This document shows, piece after piece, positions 31,970 to 43,690 of a stretch of 64,000 nucleotides of DNA; within the stretch, counting starts at the first letter, position 1, and each line of letters opens with the position of its first letter. The stretch comes from Forficula auricularia (Eukaryota; Arthropoda; Insecta; Dermaptera; Forficulidae). The notes beneath the pieces were generated by a model. The model had not been told where the DNA came from. It worked only from the letters and a program-made list of their open reading frames with translations, and ran no database searches. The stretch covers positions 186,001 to 250,000 of the forward strand of contig JALMQS010000267.1 in the NCBI GenBank assembly GCA_024734495.1, given 5' to 3'. The translations under genes were made by a program, and so were the position numbers.

Positions 31970-32184
31970 TTGGTTGGCCAATCAATTTTCCCTGAAATGT
32001 GTGTGTTTTTTTTTTAGCTTAACCAGCATAATTAGAACTTATTCAGCAAATCATTAAAACCTTCATGCTTGATGATTATTCTTTTCTTGCGACCTAATTG
32101 AAATTTAATTATTATTATTATTATTTTTAAAATCTTTTTAAATTTGAAATATTATTTATTTACGTATTTTTGAAAGAAGATAAA

Positions 32185-33632
32185 CATAATTTTTAAGAAA
32201 AAATAAAAACCGACTTCAAAAATTAAATGCAACAAATAAAATACACTAAAAGGTATAAAATAATTATTATCTTATTTAGTTACAACTAAACGACGAAATA
32301 TTAACATGAAATTACTTTTTGAAGTCGGTGCCAAACAAACTATACCTATAAGCGAGCGTACCCGCCAAACGTACTAAGTAAGATCCGTCGAGTGCGATTC
32401 ATAAAAGGTATATGTTTGGCACCGACTTAAAAAGTAATTTCATGTTAATATTTCGTCGTTTAGTTGTAACTAAATAAGATAATAATTATTTTATACCTTT
32501 TAGTGTATTTTATTTGTTGCATTTAATTTTTTTGAAAGTCGGCTCTATATTAACCGACTTCAAAAAAGAGGTGGATTCTCTATTCGATTGAATTTTTTTT
32601 TTTGTGCCTATGTTACACTCATATCTCCGCCAACTGTCAACCGATTTTGAAACTTTTTTGCATTGGGTCCAGCTCCAGCTTCCGAATGGTCCCATTTTTT
32701 TTCGATTTTTTTTCATAGGTATTTAGACTTTTTTATTAGGTTTGTTTAGATTCCTAACCTCTTGTTTATGAACCGATTTCGATGGTTCTTTTTTTATCCG
32801 ATAGGGGTGTCTTAGGGATGGTGTCATATTAATTTGGTCAAGTTCTGATGATATCATCACTATTAATAACTATCACTAAAAAAGAGAAAAATAAAAATAA
32901 TTTTTAAGAAAAAAATAAAAACCGACTTCAAAAATTAAATGCAACAAATAAAATACACTAAAAGGTATAAAATAATTATTATCTTATTTAGTTACAACTA
33001 AACGACGAAATATTAACATGAAATTACTTTTGAATGTCGGTACCAAACAAACTATACCTATAAGCGAGCGTACCCTGCCAAACGTACTAAGTAAGATCCG
33101 TCGAGTGCGATTCATAAAAGGTATATGTTTGGCACCGACTTCAAAAAGTAATTTCATGTTAATATTTCGTCGTTTAGTTGTAACTAAATAAGATAATAAT
33201 TATTTTATACCTTTTAGTGTATTTTTATTTGTTGCATTTAATTTTTTGAAGTCGGTTTTCTTATTTTTTTCTTAAAAATTATTTTTATTTTTCTCTTTTA
33301 GTGATGTTATTAATAGTGATCATATCATCAGAACTTGACCAAATTAATATGACACCATCCCTAAGACACCCCTTTCGGATAAAAAAGAACCATCGAAATC
33401 GGTTCATAAACAAAGAGGTTAGGGTCTAAACAAACCTAATAAAAAAGGTCTAATACCTATGAAAAAAATACCAAAAAAAAATGGGACCAATCGGAAGCTA
33501 GACTGGACCCAATGCAAAAAAAATTTTCAAAATCGGTTGACGAATTGGCGGAGATATGAGGTAACATAGGCACAAAAAAAAAAAAAAAATCAGTCGAATA
33601 GAGAACCTCCTCCTTTTTTGAAGTCGGTTAAA
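32185..33632. repeat. Composite of two F1 foldbacks in opposite orientation
   Basis: An F1 inverted-repeat unit (32190-32540) is followed by an F1 tail in reverse orientation (32555-32885), then a second unit (32885-33260) with its tail forward (33260-33632). The motifs TTTTTTGAAGTCGGTTA and ACCGACTTCAAAAA mark the boundaries. No coding sequence; the frame at 32510 is artefactual. Confidence 0.7.
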
Positions 33633-33639
33633 AATAAGC

Positions 33640-34195
33640 TGACCTGTTTCTGATGTGGCCATCCACTTGACTTTATAATACAACCTGGCCCTTAAAATTA
33701 TTTATAATCATCTAGGGGGGATTAGTTTTTGCATTTTTAGACTTCTCGGGTCCCACTGATTATGTATACAAAATTTGGTTGAGTTTGCTCAAACGGCCTA
33801 GATTTTTACTTTTTAACCCCCTTCCACCCCCCTTAATTTTGGGTCGATATGAACCCAAATCTAATCAGCTCTTAATCTTAATGGACCAAAACTTGAAAGA
33901 AATTTGGTTTCGATATTCAAACTAGTTTTTGAGCTAGCTCGTCCACAAAATTAGGTAACGCACAGACTAACTAACAGACATTTTGACAAAACAATTATTA
34001 TCTCGAAAAATATAATTTTTTCGATGTTCACTTATTAGAGCTTTTTTGTAGACCGAAATGCCATGGTTTCGCTCAATTTTTTTAATCGAAATAGTTTCAA
34101 CCGTTTTTGAGATATTTCGAAAAAAAGAAGGAAAAAACACTTTTTTCATGCACGATTACAATACTTGACCATTCCCTGTATGGTAAAGTAAAATA
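33640..34195 (-). mobile_element. Dispersed repeat R1, minus copy
   Basis: Begins AATAAGCTGACCTG..GATGTGGCC and ends at CATGCACGATTACAATACTT..ACC, the complete outline of the short form of R1 in reverse. Confidence 0.65.
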
Positions 34196-34479
34196 TAGGT
34201 TTCCATTTAAAAAACAGAAGTTGAGCTCAAAATACCACTTCTTCTAGGTCGACAAACAATAGTGTAGGTTAGTTTCCCCTGATATAAATAAACTTTTGAT
34301 TTGAAACTTTTTTTGAGTTATAAGACTGTCTCAAGATAAAAAACTCACCCGGATACTACATATAGTATAGGCTCGCTAGATAGTAGAAAGGGACAGTGTG
34401 GTAATCTCGTTAATCAATTCGTGAGCGTCACTAGTTCGATAGATGTCGAGGCATTTGGCTATCGATATTAATTATTATT

Positions 34480-34900
34480 CTTTGTTATATTAATTAGAAA
34501 AATTCCAGAAACTGACAATCTCTGGTTCTACAAAACCTCACGCATGCGCAAGACAAAATTTCGTAACAAGCAACCATGAATCGTGAGAGGCAAAACCAAC
34601 ATTACCCCAGGTGGTAACCAATCCACCCACCCTCGAGTGGCAACCGGGCATTCAGATTCCGGAGCGGATCCGGACCATCACGAAGTCAAGGAAGAAACAA
34701 TGGTAGAATAACGCCAAAAATCCATACATGCCTGGGCAACTTTAACATCAACACACTCATACGGCCAGGAAAAATTATCTGACCATCGGACTCGATAACA
34801 CGTTCCAGAAAAAGATAGAGGCGTAGAAAGTCCAACCAGATAGAAACATCAAGCTTTGCGTGATCCCAAGGGTCCAAACAAATAATAATAATAATAATTA
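34480..34900 (+). repeat. SINE family S2, 5'-truncated copy with (TAA)n tail
   Basis: It matches, in opposite orientation, the body of the copy at 62700-63205: CTCACGCATGCGCAAGAC, CACCCTCGAGTGGCAAC, GTGATCCCAAGGGTCC. It ends in AATAATAATAATAATAATT. The tRNA-like head present in the other copy is missing. The minus-strand frame at 34686 is not a gene. Confidence 0.65.
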
Positions 34901-34984
34901 GGAAAATTATAAAAATTTAAAGGGATGGAGTCTAAATTTGGAGTGTCGCGATGACTTCAAATAAATGAAAATGTGAAAGTTGTG

Positions 34985-35105
34985 TGGTGAACCCATCAGT
35001 TGATTTAATAACATATGGTATTCCTGGCTCAAATTAATCACCAATCTTGGACTTTTCTTTGACAATTAATTGATTAATTTGAGCCAGGAATACCATTAGC
35101 TCAGT
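34985..35105. repeat. Short foldback around 35040
   Basis: ATGGTATTCCTGGCTCAAAT at 35011 is inverted at 35074-35095. A small MITE-like hairpin. Confidence 0.5.
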
Positions 35106-35149
35106 ATATAGAGGATCCAAAAAGTGTATCAGCTTACATTAAATGCGGG

Positions 35150-35830
35150 AAAATATTTTTTTTTCTAGGATTGTTTGGTATGTTGTGGGTATGCCAAATC
35201 TAAGTTTACGACCTCGAAAGTGTGGGGGACAACTTTTGGTGTCCGAAAAACCTCGAAATTTTCGGACTTTTTCCAGTGTTTCCCTTATAACTCTTATAAT
35301 ATTTTGTAAATAACCGTTCTATAGTAAATTAAAGAGGACAAAATTTCGCGTCGATTAAAATAAAAATCTCAAAATTTGTCCAGTAGTTCGATTTTTTATG
35401 GAGATCCAAAAAACAGCCCCCTCCCCCGGATCACTTTTGAATACCTATCACAAAAACTCGCACTTTTTTGAATTTTTCCCCATTTTGACCATGAAAGAGC
35501 ACGTTTTCGACAAAGACCACTCTATACATTTTTAAACTAGATTAAATTTGCTAAAATTCAAACATAGTTTCATCTTAATTGGCTAATGGTAACCCGTGCC
35601 GCAATGAGGGTGAAGTTTTAAAAAAACTGCAATTTTTTGCAAAAAATCGCAGTTTTTCCTTCATAAAATGAAAACCACTCATCCTAGAAACTTGATTTGT
35701 GTCTTATTCTCTAGGAAATTGTGTTGACTTGAACGTTTACTTGTACCACTTTTTTGATAAAACTCTTAGATTTATAGATATCCTGCATTTTCCGGACAAG
35801 ATATGATCCGAATCCTCTAAAGCGTGATGG
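35150..35830 (+). repeat. Dispersed repeat R2, single copy
   Basis: Shares CATTTTGACCATGAA, TAAACTAGATTAAATTTGC, GGTAACCCGTGCCGCAATGA and ATAGATATCCTGCATTTTCC with 42280-42600. Interrupted at its right end by F1 at 35831. Confidence 0.6.
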
Positions 35831-36548
35831 AAAAAATAATTTTTAAGAAAAAATAAAACCGACTTCAAAAAATTAAATGCAACAAATAAAATACACTAAA
35901 AGGTATAAAATAATTATTAACTTATTTAGTTACAGCTAAACGACGAAATATTAACATGAAATTACTTTTTGAAGTCGGTACCAAACAAACTATACCTATA
36001 AGCGCGCGTACCCACCAAACGTACTAAGTAAGATCCATCGAGTGCGATTCATAAAAGGTATATGTTTGGCACCGAATTCAAAAAGTAATTTCATGTTAAT
36101 ATTTCGTCGTTTAGTTGTAACTAAATAAAGATAATAATTATTTTATACCTTTTAGTGTATTTTATTTGTTGCATTTAATTTTTTGAAGTCGGTTTTTATT
36201 TTTTTCTTAAAAATTATTTTTATTTTTCTCTTTTTAGTGATGTTATTAATAGTGATCATATCATCAGAACTTGACCAAATTAATATGACACCATCCCTAA
36301 GACATCCCCTTTCGGATAAAAAAAGAACCATCGAAATCGGTTCATAAACAAAGAGGTTAGGTCATGAACAAACCTAACATAAAAGGTCTAATACCTATGA
36401 AAAAAATGGGTCCAATCGGAAGGTAGACTGAACCCAATGCAATTTTTTTTTTTCAAAATCGGTTCACAATTGGCGGAGATATGAGGTAACATAGGCAAAA
36501 AAAAATTCAGTCGAATAGAAAACCTCCTCCTTTTTTGAAGTCGGTTAA
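35831..36548. repeat. Foldback repeat F1, third location
   Basis: Same layout as 27416-28147: inverted arms, GTACTAAGTAAGATCC spacer, directional tail ending TTTTTTGAAGTCGGTTA. It is inserted into R2, whose text (ATGCTGGATATCTATAAATC) resumes just after. Confidence 0.7.
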
Positions 36549-37189
36549 AAATGCTGGATATCTATAAATCTAAAAGTTTTTACAATATTTTTTTCAATGT
36601 ACAAAATTCCTAAATCTGTGAACCTCTCTTTTGTGACATTGTGGTCCTTAAGTAATTTTATTAAATGGGTGTTTTAATATTTTTTTGCTCAGGTGCTCAT
36701 TTTAGCAGGTTGGGCGGTCGCCACACCTTGCCCAACACTGCGCCGTCACTGATTTAGAGTTTAGAGAGACATAAATACAGAATATATTTTGATATCAAGC
36801 TAAAAATTTAACTTTGACACCTTTAAAAAAATCTGTGGTCTGAATCTTTGATTTTCATAGAAAAATTAAATATTATTTCTCATATTTTTATCGATTTTTA
36901 GAGAGGCCAAATACGGGGTATATAGGTATCTCAAAAACGTCTTAAACTATTTTGAATTGAAAATAATTTGACGTGTTCTGATGTGGCCATCAATTGACTT
37001 TACCATACAACCTGGCCCCTTATATTTAATATTTAATAAAACTATTTATAATCATGTAGGGGAGGGGGTTAGTTTTTCCATTTTTAGACTTCTGGGGGCC
37101 CACTGAGAATGTATACAAAATTTGGTTGAGTTGGCTCAAATGGCCTAGACTTTTAATTTTTAACCCTCCTTAATTTTCGGTCGATACTA

Positions 37190-38090
37190 GGTGTGCCGGT
37201 TAATAATGTCCCTTTTTTCTAACAGATGGCATTTCGGTATTTTTCCACCAAACTCATCCAAATATTTTTTTGGTTTTATAGTGTTGGTAATCACCTTTCA
37301 AACGGCATATAACATGTCAACATTCGGTTCATTTGTGTATGAGATATTGGCTTGTAAACATGGCGGATTTTGTGCCGAAAAAGAGCATTTTAGGGAGGTG
37401 ATGTTGCACTATTTTTTAATGAAGAAATCGGCTGCGGAAACGGCTCGTATTCTCGGGGGAGTTTATGTGGAACCATGCTACATCTGAAAAAATCTGCCAA
37501 CATTGGTTTGGACGGTTTCGAAGTGGTGATTTTGATATGAACGACAAGGAGCGGCCTGGACAGCCGAAAAAGTTTGAGGATGCTGACCTGGAGGACTTGC
37601 TGGCAGAAGATCCGCGCCAATCGCAAGGAATGCGCTACAGACAACAATTGATCAATTTGAATCATGCATTGATCGAAAACGGCCGCAATGGGCTCGAAGA
37701 CATGGACGTGTCATTTTGCTCCACGACAACGCTTCGTCGAACACCGCCAAATCGACGAAAGAAACCATCAAAGCGCTCGAATGGGAGGCCCTACCCCACC
37801 CGCCCTACTCTCCAGACCTCGCTCCATCGGATTACCACCTCTTTAGGTCAATGGCACACGGATTGGCTGACCAGCACTTCGCTAATTACGAAGAAGTGGC
37901 AAAATGGCTCGAATCTTGGCTCGCCTCGAAAGGGGAGAAATTCTACTGGGAGGGATACACAATTTGCCGGATCGTTGGTCAAAATGTGTAGAATCCGATG
38001 GTGCATACTTTGAATAAACCACTTTTGCCAGTTCTGAAAAAATTTATGTTTTGCTCATGCCGAAAAAATGACATTATTAACCAGCACACC
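37190..38090 (+). mobile_element. Mariner element, TA duplication, internally deleted
   Basis: GGTGTGCCGGTTAATAATGT at the left is inverted at the right (ACATTATTAACCAGCACACC), with TA at 37188-37189 and 38091-38092. 901 bp, shorter than the usual 1.3 kb. Confidence 0.85.
37316..37991 (+). pseudogene. Mariner transposase, internally deleted
   Basis: The N-terminal part has CAEKEHFREVMLHYFLMKKS, AAETARILGGVY, a shift, then ICQHWFGRFRSGDFDMND and KERPGQPKKFEDADLEDLL (helix-turn-helix region). The middle, including the first catalytic Asp, is missing. The C-terminal part has LLHDNASSNTAKSTKETI (second Asp), LPHPPYSPDLAPSDYHLF (third Asp, D-D34-D mariner signature) and LADQHFANYEEVAKWLESWL. Non-functional. 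Confidence 0.85.
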
Positions 38091-38509
38091 TAGTATACAC
38101 CAAAAATCTAATCAGCTCTTAATCTCAATGCAGCAAAACTATAGTACGTGTGAAATTTGGTTTCGATATTCACAATAGTTTTTGAGCTAGCTCGTCCACA
38201 AAAATTTGGTAACGCACAGACAGACAACCAGACAACCAGACAGACTAACAGACATTTTGACAAAACAATTATTATCTCGAAAAATATAATTTTTGCGATG
38301 TTCACTTATTAGAGCTCTTTTGTAGACCGAAATGCCATGGTTTCGCTCAATTCTTTTAATCAAAATAGTTTCAGCCGTTTTTGAGATATTTCGAAAAAAA
38401 CCCACTTTTTTCATGTACGATTACAATACATGACCATACCCCTCTGTATAGTAAAGTAAAAATTATAATTTTAAAAACAAAGTCAAACAATTTAAAATAT
38501 TTATTTGAA

Positions 38510-38545
38510 CCAGTTGCTAAGCCCGCCTTCGGCGGGCATCTCACT
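38510..38545 (-). mobile_element. Helitron-like 3' hairpin, minus strand
   Basis: On the minus strand GCCCGCCGAAGGCGGGC (perfect hairpin, 38537-38521) is followed by TTAGCAA and CTGG, then TT. Slightly diverged from the CTAG form at 56088. Confidence 0.45.
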
Positions 38546-38760
38546 GCCTACAGATGGGACTAGGCCCATGGACTCCGTGGTGGATTTTATATTAATAATT
38601 TAAATTTTCTAATTTTAATAAATTTTATTTGTCATCTACTATTATTATTAAGTCTTTCATACTCGGAATTATGTATTTATAAGTAAATATTTCTTTTTTT
38701 TTTTTTTTTGTCTTTTTATTGAAAAATTTGAATTGATATATTTTTCAATAATTATTATCG

Positions 38761-39816
38761 TTGTGTGATTTTATATCTTTTCTGATTTTAAATCTTACAA
38801 TTGAACACGACTATATATTTGAATCAATGATCTCCCAAGGTATAGACACAAATTATATTAACCTCATAAAAAATATTTACAAAAATTCAGAATCACGAAT
38901 AACTATAGAAGACAATGGTCCATATTTTTTGATCGAAAGAGGAGTGAAACAAGGAGACCCATTGTCACCAGCGCTTTTCAACTGCGCATTAGAAAATATG
39001 TTCAGAGAACTTAACTGGTGTAATATGGGTATAAAGATTGACGGTGAATATCTAAATAACTTGAGGTTTGCAGACGACTTGGTACTGATAGCATCGTCGA
39101 GGACCCAAATAGAAGAAATGATAAACCAAATAATTGAAAAAGGAAAAATTATGGGTTTGGAACTAAATTTCAAAAAATCAATGTTTATATCCTCTAGCCC
39201 ACAGACTGACATCATATTAGAAGAAAATAAAATAATGATAAAATATCAAGAAGACGTTATATACTTGGGTCAATTGATAAGTTTCAACGAAAGATCAAAT
39301 AAAGAGGTTAAAAGAAGAATAAATTTAGGATGGAATAAATTCTGGTCACTAAAATTTATATTGAAAAACAAAAGTATAGACTTAAGATCAAAAATAAATA
39401 TCTTTAAATCCTGCGTGACTCCAGTTCTGACTTATGGTTCTCAAACCTGGTCCATTACTAAAAATTTATACAACAAGCTGGAGACTACACAAAGAGCAAT
39501 GCTAAGAAGCATTTTAGAAATTAAAAAACAGGACAGAGTAAGAAATGAAACTATTTATTATAAAACAAAAATAAAAAATATCGTGTCAACTATAAAAACT
39601 CTCAAGTGGAAATGGGCAGGTCATGTATATAGGCAGGAAGACGGAAGATGGACTAAAAAAGTGACAGAATGGTGTCCCATAGACAAGAAAAGAAGGAAAG
39701 GAAGACAAAACGCAAGATGGAGTGATGACATCAAGAATTTTGCAGGGAACGAGTGGAGTAGAATAACAAGAGACAGAAATCTATGGAAAGAAATTGGAGA
39801 GGCCTATGCCCAATAA
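38761..39816 (+). pseudogene. Non-LTR reverse transcriptase, C-terminal two thirds, open frame of 351 codons
   Basis: It starts inside the RT domain: GIDTNYINLIKNIYKNSESR, ERGVKQGDPLSPALFNCALE, LRFADDLVLIAS (catalytic FADD), GLELNFKKSMFIS, VIYLGQLISF. It continues with a C-terminal domain (SCVTPVLTYGSQTWS, WKWAGHVYRQEDGRW) and ends in AYAQ-stop. The endonuclease and first catalytic Asp are absent (5' truncation). A 3' flank with AATAAAGGCTTAATAATAAT is the tail. The frame is uninterrupted, so the insertion is young. Confidence 0.85.
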
Positions 39817-39994
39817 TGGGCTCAACAATATTATAAAAATGTTTGTTAAAAAATATGTTATAAATACACTGTATCAATCAATTTATTGTAAATAAAGGCT
39901 TAATAATAATAATATAATTATTATTAAGTACTAGCTTCAAGGCCCGCCTCAAATAAGATGAAACAAATATTTAAAATGTATTCAAAATCTCTAT

Positions 39995-40620
39995 TTATAA
40001 AAAATTCTCTTATTCTCAAGCTTGAGTTGTTTATCATAAAATAATTTAGTCTTTTTGATTTTAAGTCGATTCTTCCACGTTATCAGTAGAGGTTGCCATT
40101 AATAGTCAAAACATCAAAAATGGAATGCAATAAACTTATACCTCTAGTATTAGATAAGAATCTATTGCTATTTTTGATTTTAAGTCGATTCCTCCCTGTC
40201 CTCCAATGGCTACCAATAAAAACCGAAACGTCAAAAATCGAATGTAGAATGGTTATTCCTCGACTGTTAAATGAGAATCGATCATTATTTTTGAATTAAA
40301 GTCAACATGAACTGCAAATTGCAAATGATATCTGATTAATAATAAAAGAATAAACAAATTAATATTTCAAATGAATTTGGATAAAGTTTAGCAACGATCC
40401 GTTGCAGTTTATTTTATTAAATAACAATTTTTGAGTTCATCAATTAAATTGTCAAATTAATATATGTGGGATTTAAAATTCATTGTAATTAAGTACCTTG
40501 AGGACCACAAAAAAGGTCATTATATAGTTTTTTGTAAAATTATATTTTAAAGTACTTTATTTTAGAATAAGATAGTACATTGGATAAAGTTTAACAACGA
40601 TCCGTTGAAGTTTATTTTTT
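39995..40620. repeat. Dispersed repeat with AACGATCCGTTGCAG ends
   Basis: Inverted relative of 24776-25480. GCAACGATCCGTTGCAG at 40391 and GCAACGATCCGTTGAAG near 40594 mark two ends. The frame at 40093-40299 is a translation of the repeat (similar to that at 25142). Confidence 0.5.
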
Positions 40621-40729
40621 AATTTTTGTTTTTAAATGTACTTTAAAAAAAATAGATAGTTTTTTTAAATCTTTGTTGCATTATTAAATTCTTCTTCAAC
40701 GATAATGTGGTTAGAACTCTATTATCTAT

Positions 40730-41028
40730 GCTATTAAGAATGAATGACATTCAAAAATCTGACAAACAGTGCCGCCAACAAATGTTTAGTTTGCTAGTTT
40801 AGTTCTTTTATTGTTTGGCAAGCTATGTTGGCTATACAGATTTTGTTTTAGTTTTTCTTGAATTTTCCAATTTTTCGTGCAACTTTTCCGATTTTTTTTA
40901 CGTATTAACCTGAAATGGACTATTACGAACATTTAAAAAAAGAAATTAGCCAAATCTGTCCAGGCATTTGAGAGATCTGCGCTTACAATGAAAAAGAAAT
41001 TCATTTTTATTATATAGATAGATAGATA
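40730..41028 (-). mobile_element. Helitron-like 5' end, minus strand
   Basis: On the minus strand it begins TCTATCTATATAATAAAAAT and continues with AAGCGCAGATCTCTCAAATG..., the reverse of the plus copy at 61084-61440. AT-rich start with TC and this text are usual for Helitron 5' ends. Confidence 0.45.
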
Positions 41029-41510
41029 TTCACAAATTTAATGTCTCAAATCTTTTTCAATTTTGAACTAGCACATTTTAGAAAAAATAGAATTGTTCTA
41101 AGATGTTGCGCGAGCGCTAAAAAAGTATATTATTTATCAGAATTTAATTTATTTAGGTTTTTAAACCATAAAACAAGCATAAAATACTAGTATGTTTATT
41201 TTAAAAATTTTAACTAATAATAAAATTACAATAATATCGTGATTTTGGCAATTTTTCATAAGTTTAAAGTCGATGAGCGAGCGGAAGATGGTAACCGATT
41301 TTAATTTTTTTATGCCGTTTTTATTCTTATTAAAAATCATTTTTTTCGACCCACCTTACGCCATTTGCTCAGATCAAACCACAGGGTATACGCCATATGC
41401 CGCCGTACACCCTCCACTACAGTCCTGAATTCGCCCCTACAAGGCTCTGGGTTCTAAATTTTATTCTGGATCTTTTATATAAAGATAAAAATCTAAACTT
41501 ATCAAAATTT
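41029..41510. other. Gene-free AT-rich stretch
   Basis: No ORF, tRNA or clear inverted repeat seen. A short GC-richer patch at 41350-41450 has no coding signal. Confidence 0.3.
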
Positions 41511-43320
41511 CTTATAATCGATGTAGTCAGTCAAATTGTGCTTAAATGGGCCCCTATGAGAAAAGTTTTAGGGTAGTTCTGATTTTTTGCATATAGGAGT
41601 ATATGTTTTTTCGGTCGCTGAATCGAAATCTGATGTCTCCCACCAACATTTCATGACGCAACATTGTATAAAATGTAAAAAAAGATTAAAATTTCCATTT
41701 TTAGTGGATTTTTGCTTATAACTCGAAAACTATCAACTTTTCCTAAATAACTTTCATTTTCAAAATGAAAGGACATAAAATTTCCTACAAATTTCATAAT
41801 TTAGGTTTTTTTTCTCCGACCAACCGTTCGGGCTCAAGCGCTATTTGAAAATTGCCCTATTTTTTCTGTTTCCGGCAAATCCCAAAAACTCACACTTTTT
41901 TTGATATTTTCCCATTTTGACTATGAAGGAGCAAGTTTACGACAAGTTCTGATTTTTGCATATAGGAGTATATGTTTTTTCGGTCGGTGAATCAAAATCT
42001 GATGTCTTCCACCAAAATTTCATGACGGAACATTGTAGAAAATGCAAAAAAAGGTGAAAATTTCCATTTGTTGGAGATTTTTGGCTTATAACTTGAAAAC
42101 TATCAACTTTTCGTAAATAACCTTCCTATTCAAAGTGAAAGTTCATAAAATTTGCTACAAATTTCCTTATTTATATTTTTTTCTCCGTCCAACCAGTGCT
42201 GGCTCAAGCGCTAGTTGAAAATTGAACTATTTTCTCTATTTCGACAAATCCCAAAAAACTCGCACTTTTTTGATTTTTTCCCATTTCGACCATGAAGGAG
42301 CAGGTTTTCGACAAATACCACTCTATACATTTTTAAACTAGATTAAATTTGCTACAATATAAACAAAGTTTCATCTTAATTGAATAAATGGTAACCCGTG
42401 CCGCAATGATGTTTTGAAAAACTGCAATTTTTTGTAAAAAATCTCAGTTTTTCCTTCATAAAATGAAAACCACTCATCCTAGAAACTTGATTCCTATCTT
42501 ATTCTCTAGGAAATTGTGTTCACTTGAACGTTTACTTATACCACTTTTTTGTTAAAACTCTTAGATTTATAGATATCCAGCATTTTCCATGACACTTCTG
42601 AAGATTCGGATCATATCCTGTCATGGAAAATGCTGGATATCTATAAATCTAAGAGTTTTAACAAAAAAGCGGTACAAATTCACGTTCAACTTAACAGAAT
42701 TTCCTAGAGAATGAGATAGGAATCAAGTTTCTAGGATGAGTGGTTTTCATTTTATGAATGAAAACTACGATTTATTGCAAAAAATTGCAGTTTTTCAAAA
42801 CATCATTGCGGCACGGATTACCATTTATTCAATTAAAATGAAACTTTGTTTAAATTGTAGCAAATTTAATCTTGTTTAAAAATGTATAGAGTGGTATTTG
42901 TCGAAAAAGTGCTCCTTTATGGTCAAAATGGGAAAATATCGAAAAAAGTGCGAGTTTTTGGGATTTGCCGAAAGAGAAAAAATAGGCCAATTTTCAAATA
43001 GCGCTCGAGCCCGAACGGTTGGTCGGAGAAAAAAAACCTAAATTATAAAATTTGTAGGAAATTCTATGATCCTTTCATTTTGAAAAGGAAGGTTATTTAC
43101 GAAAAGTTGATAGTTTTCGAGTTATAAGCGAAAATCCACCGAAAAATGGAAATTTTAATCTTTTTTTGTATTTTCTACAATGTTGCGTCGCGAAATTTTT
43201 ATGGGAGACCTCAGATTTGGATTCAGTGCCCCAAAAAGCATATATATGCACAAAATCAGAACTACCCCAAAACTTTCCTGATTAAAAACACAATTTGACT
43301 GGACTAATGGATACACTCAA
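41511..43320. repeat. Giant inverted repeat (R2 foldback), centre near 42605
   Basis: The left half 41520-42592 is mirrored by 42618-43310: AGATTTATAGATATCCAGC / GCTGGATATCTATAAATC at the centre, then GTTTCTAGGATGAGTGG, GGTAACCCGTGCC-type, TTTTGACCATGAA-type and CGTTCGGGCTCAAG / CGAGCCCGAACGG outward. The left half also has an internal direct duplication (41575-41930 and 41945-42300). No coding capacity. Confidence 0.75.
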
Positions 43321-43475
43321 GAATATATTCCAAAAAATAACATAAAAATTAAAAAATAATTAAATTTCAATTATATATTATAAAACGATAATTTCGATCA
43401 TTTTATTATTAATTACCCCCCACCAAAATTAAGTTAAAAAAAGCACATTTGGTGGAAAATAAATCGATCAACGAA

Positions 43476-43568
43476 GCGAAGATCCAGCGATTAACATGAA
43501 TTCTCAATTAAATAAATAAATAAATATTTCTATGTATTTATCAATCAACTCAGTCTCTATATATATAA
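43476..43568 (+). promoter_or_regulatory. Putative promoter of DUF1091-B, conserved block and TATA
   Basis: GCGAAGATCCAGCGA and AACATGAATTCTCAATTAAA with AATAAATATTTC (43476-43532) match the block upstream of copy A. CTATATATATAAAC at 43558-43569 is a good TATA box, about 62 bp before the ATG. Confidence 0.55.
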
Positions 43569-43630
43569 ACTGTGCCTGACGGGTTGACTAAGTATTCGAA
43601 GAGATTGAGATCTAATCGATAGATATCAAA

Positions 43631-43690
43631 ATGAACTACTTTATAAAATGTTTCGCTTTTATTTTATTCCTATCTCATGGATATTCTCTG
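43631..43690 (+). CDS. DUF1091-B exon 1 (signal peptide)
   Basis: 20 codons, hydrophobic FAFILFL core, donor GTGAGT at 43691. The start ATG is the first after the TATA box and aligns with copy A. Confidence 0.8.

Larger units (their letters stand above)
36955..38450 (-). mobile_element. Dispersed repeat R1, minus copy, split by a mariner element
   Basis: R1 text runs from TGACGTGTTCTGATGTGGCC to CCCTTAATTTTCGGTCGATA, is interrupted at 37188-38092, and resumes at CACCAAAAATCTAATCAGC. It continues to CATGTACGATTACAATACAT. Confidence 0.65.
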
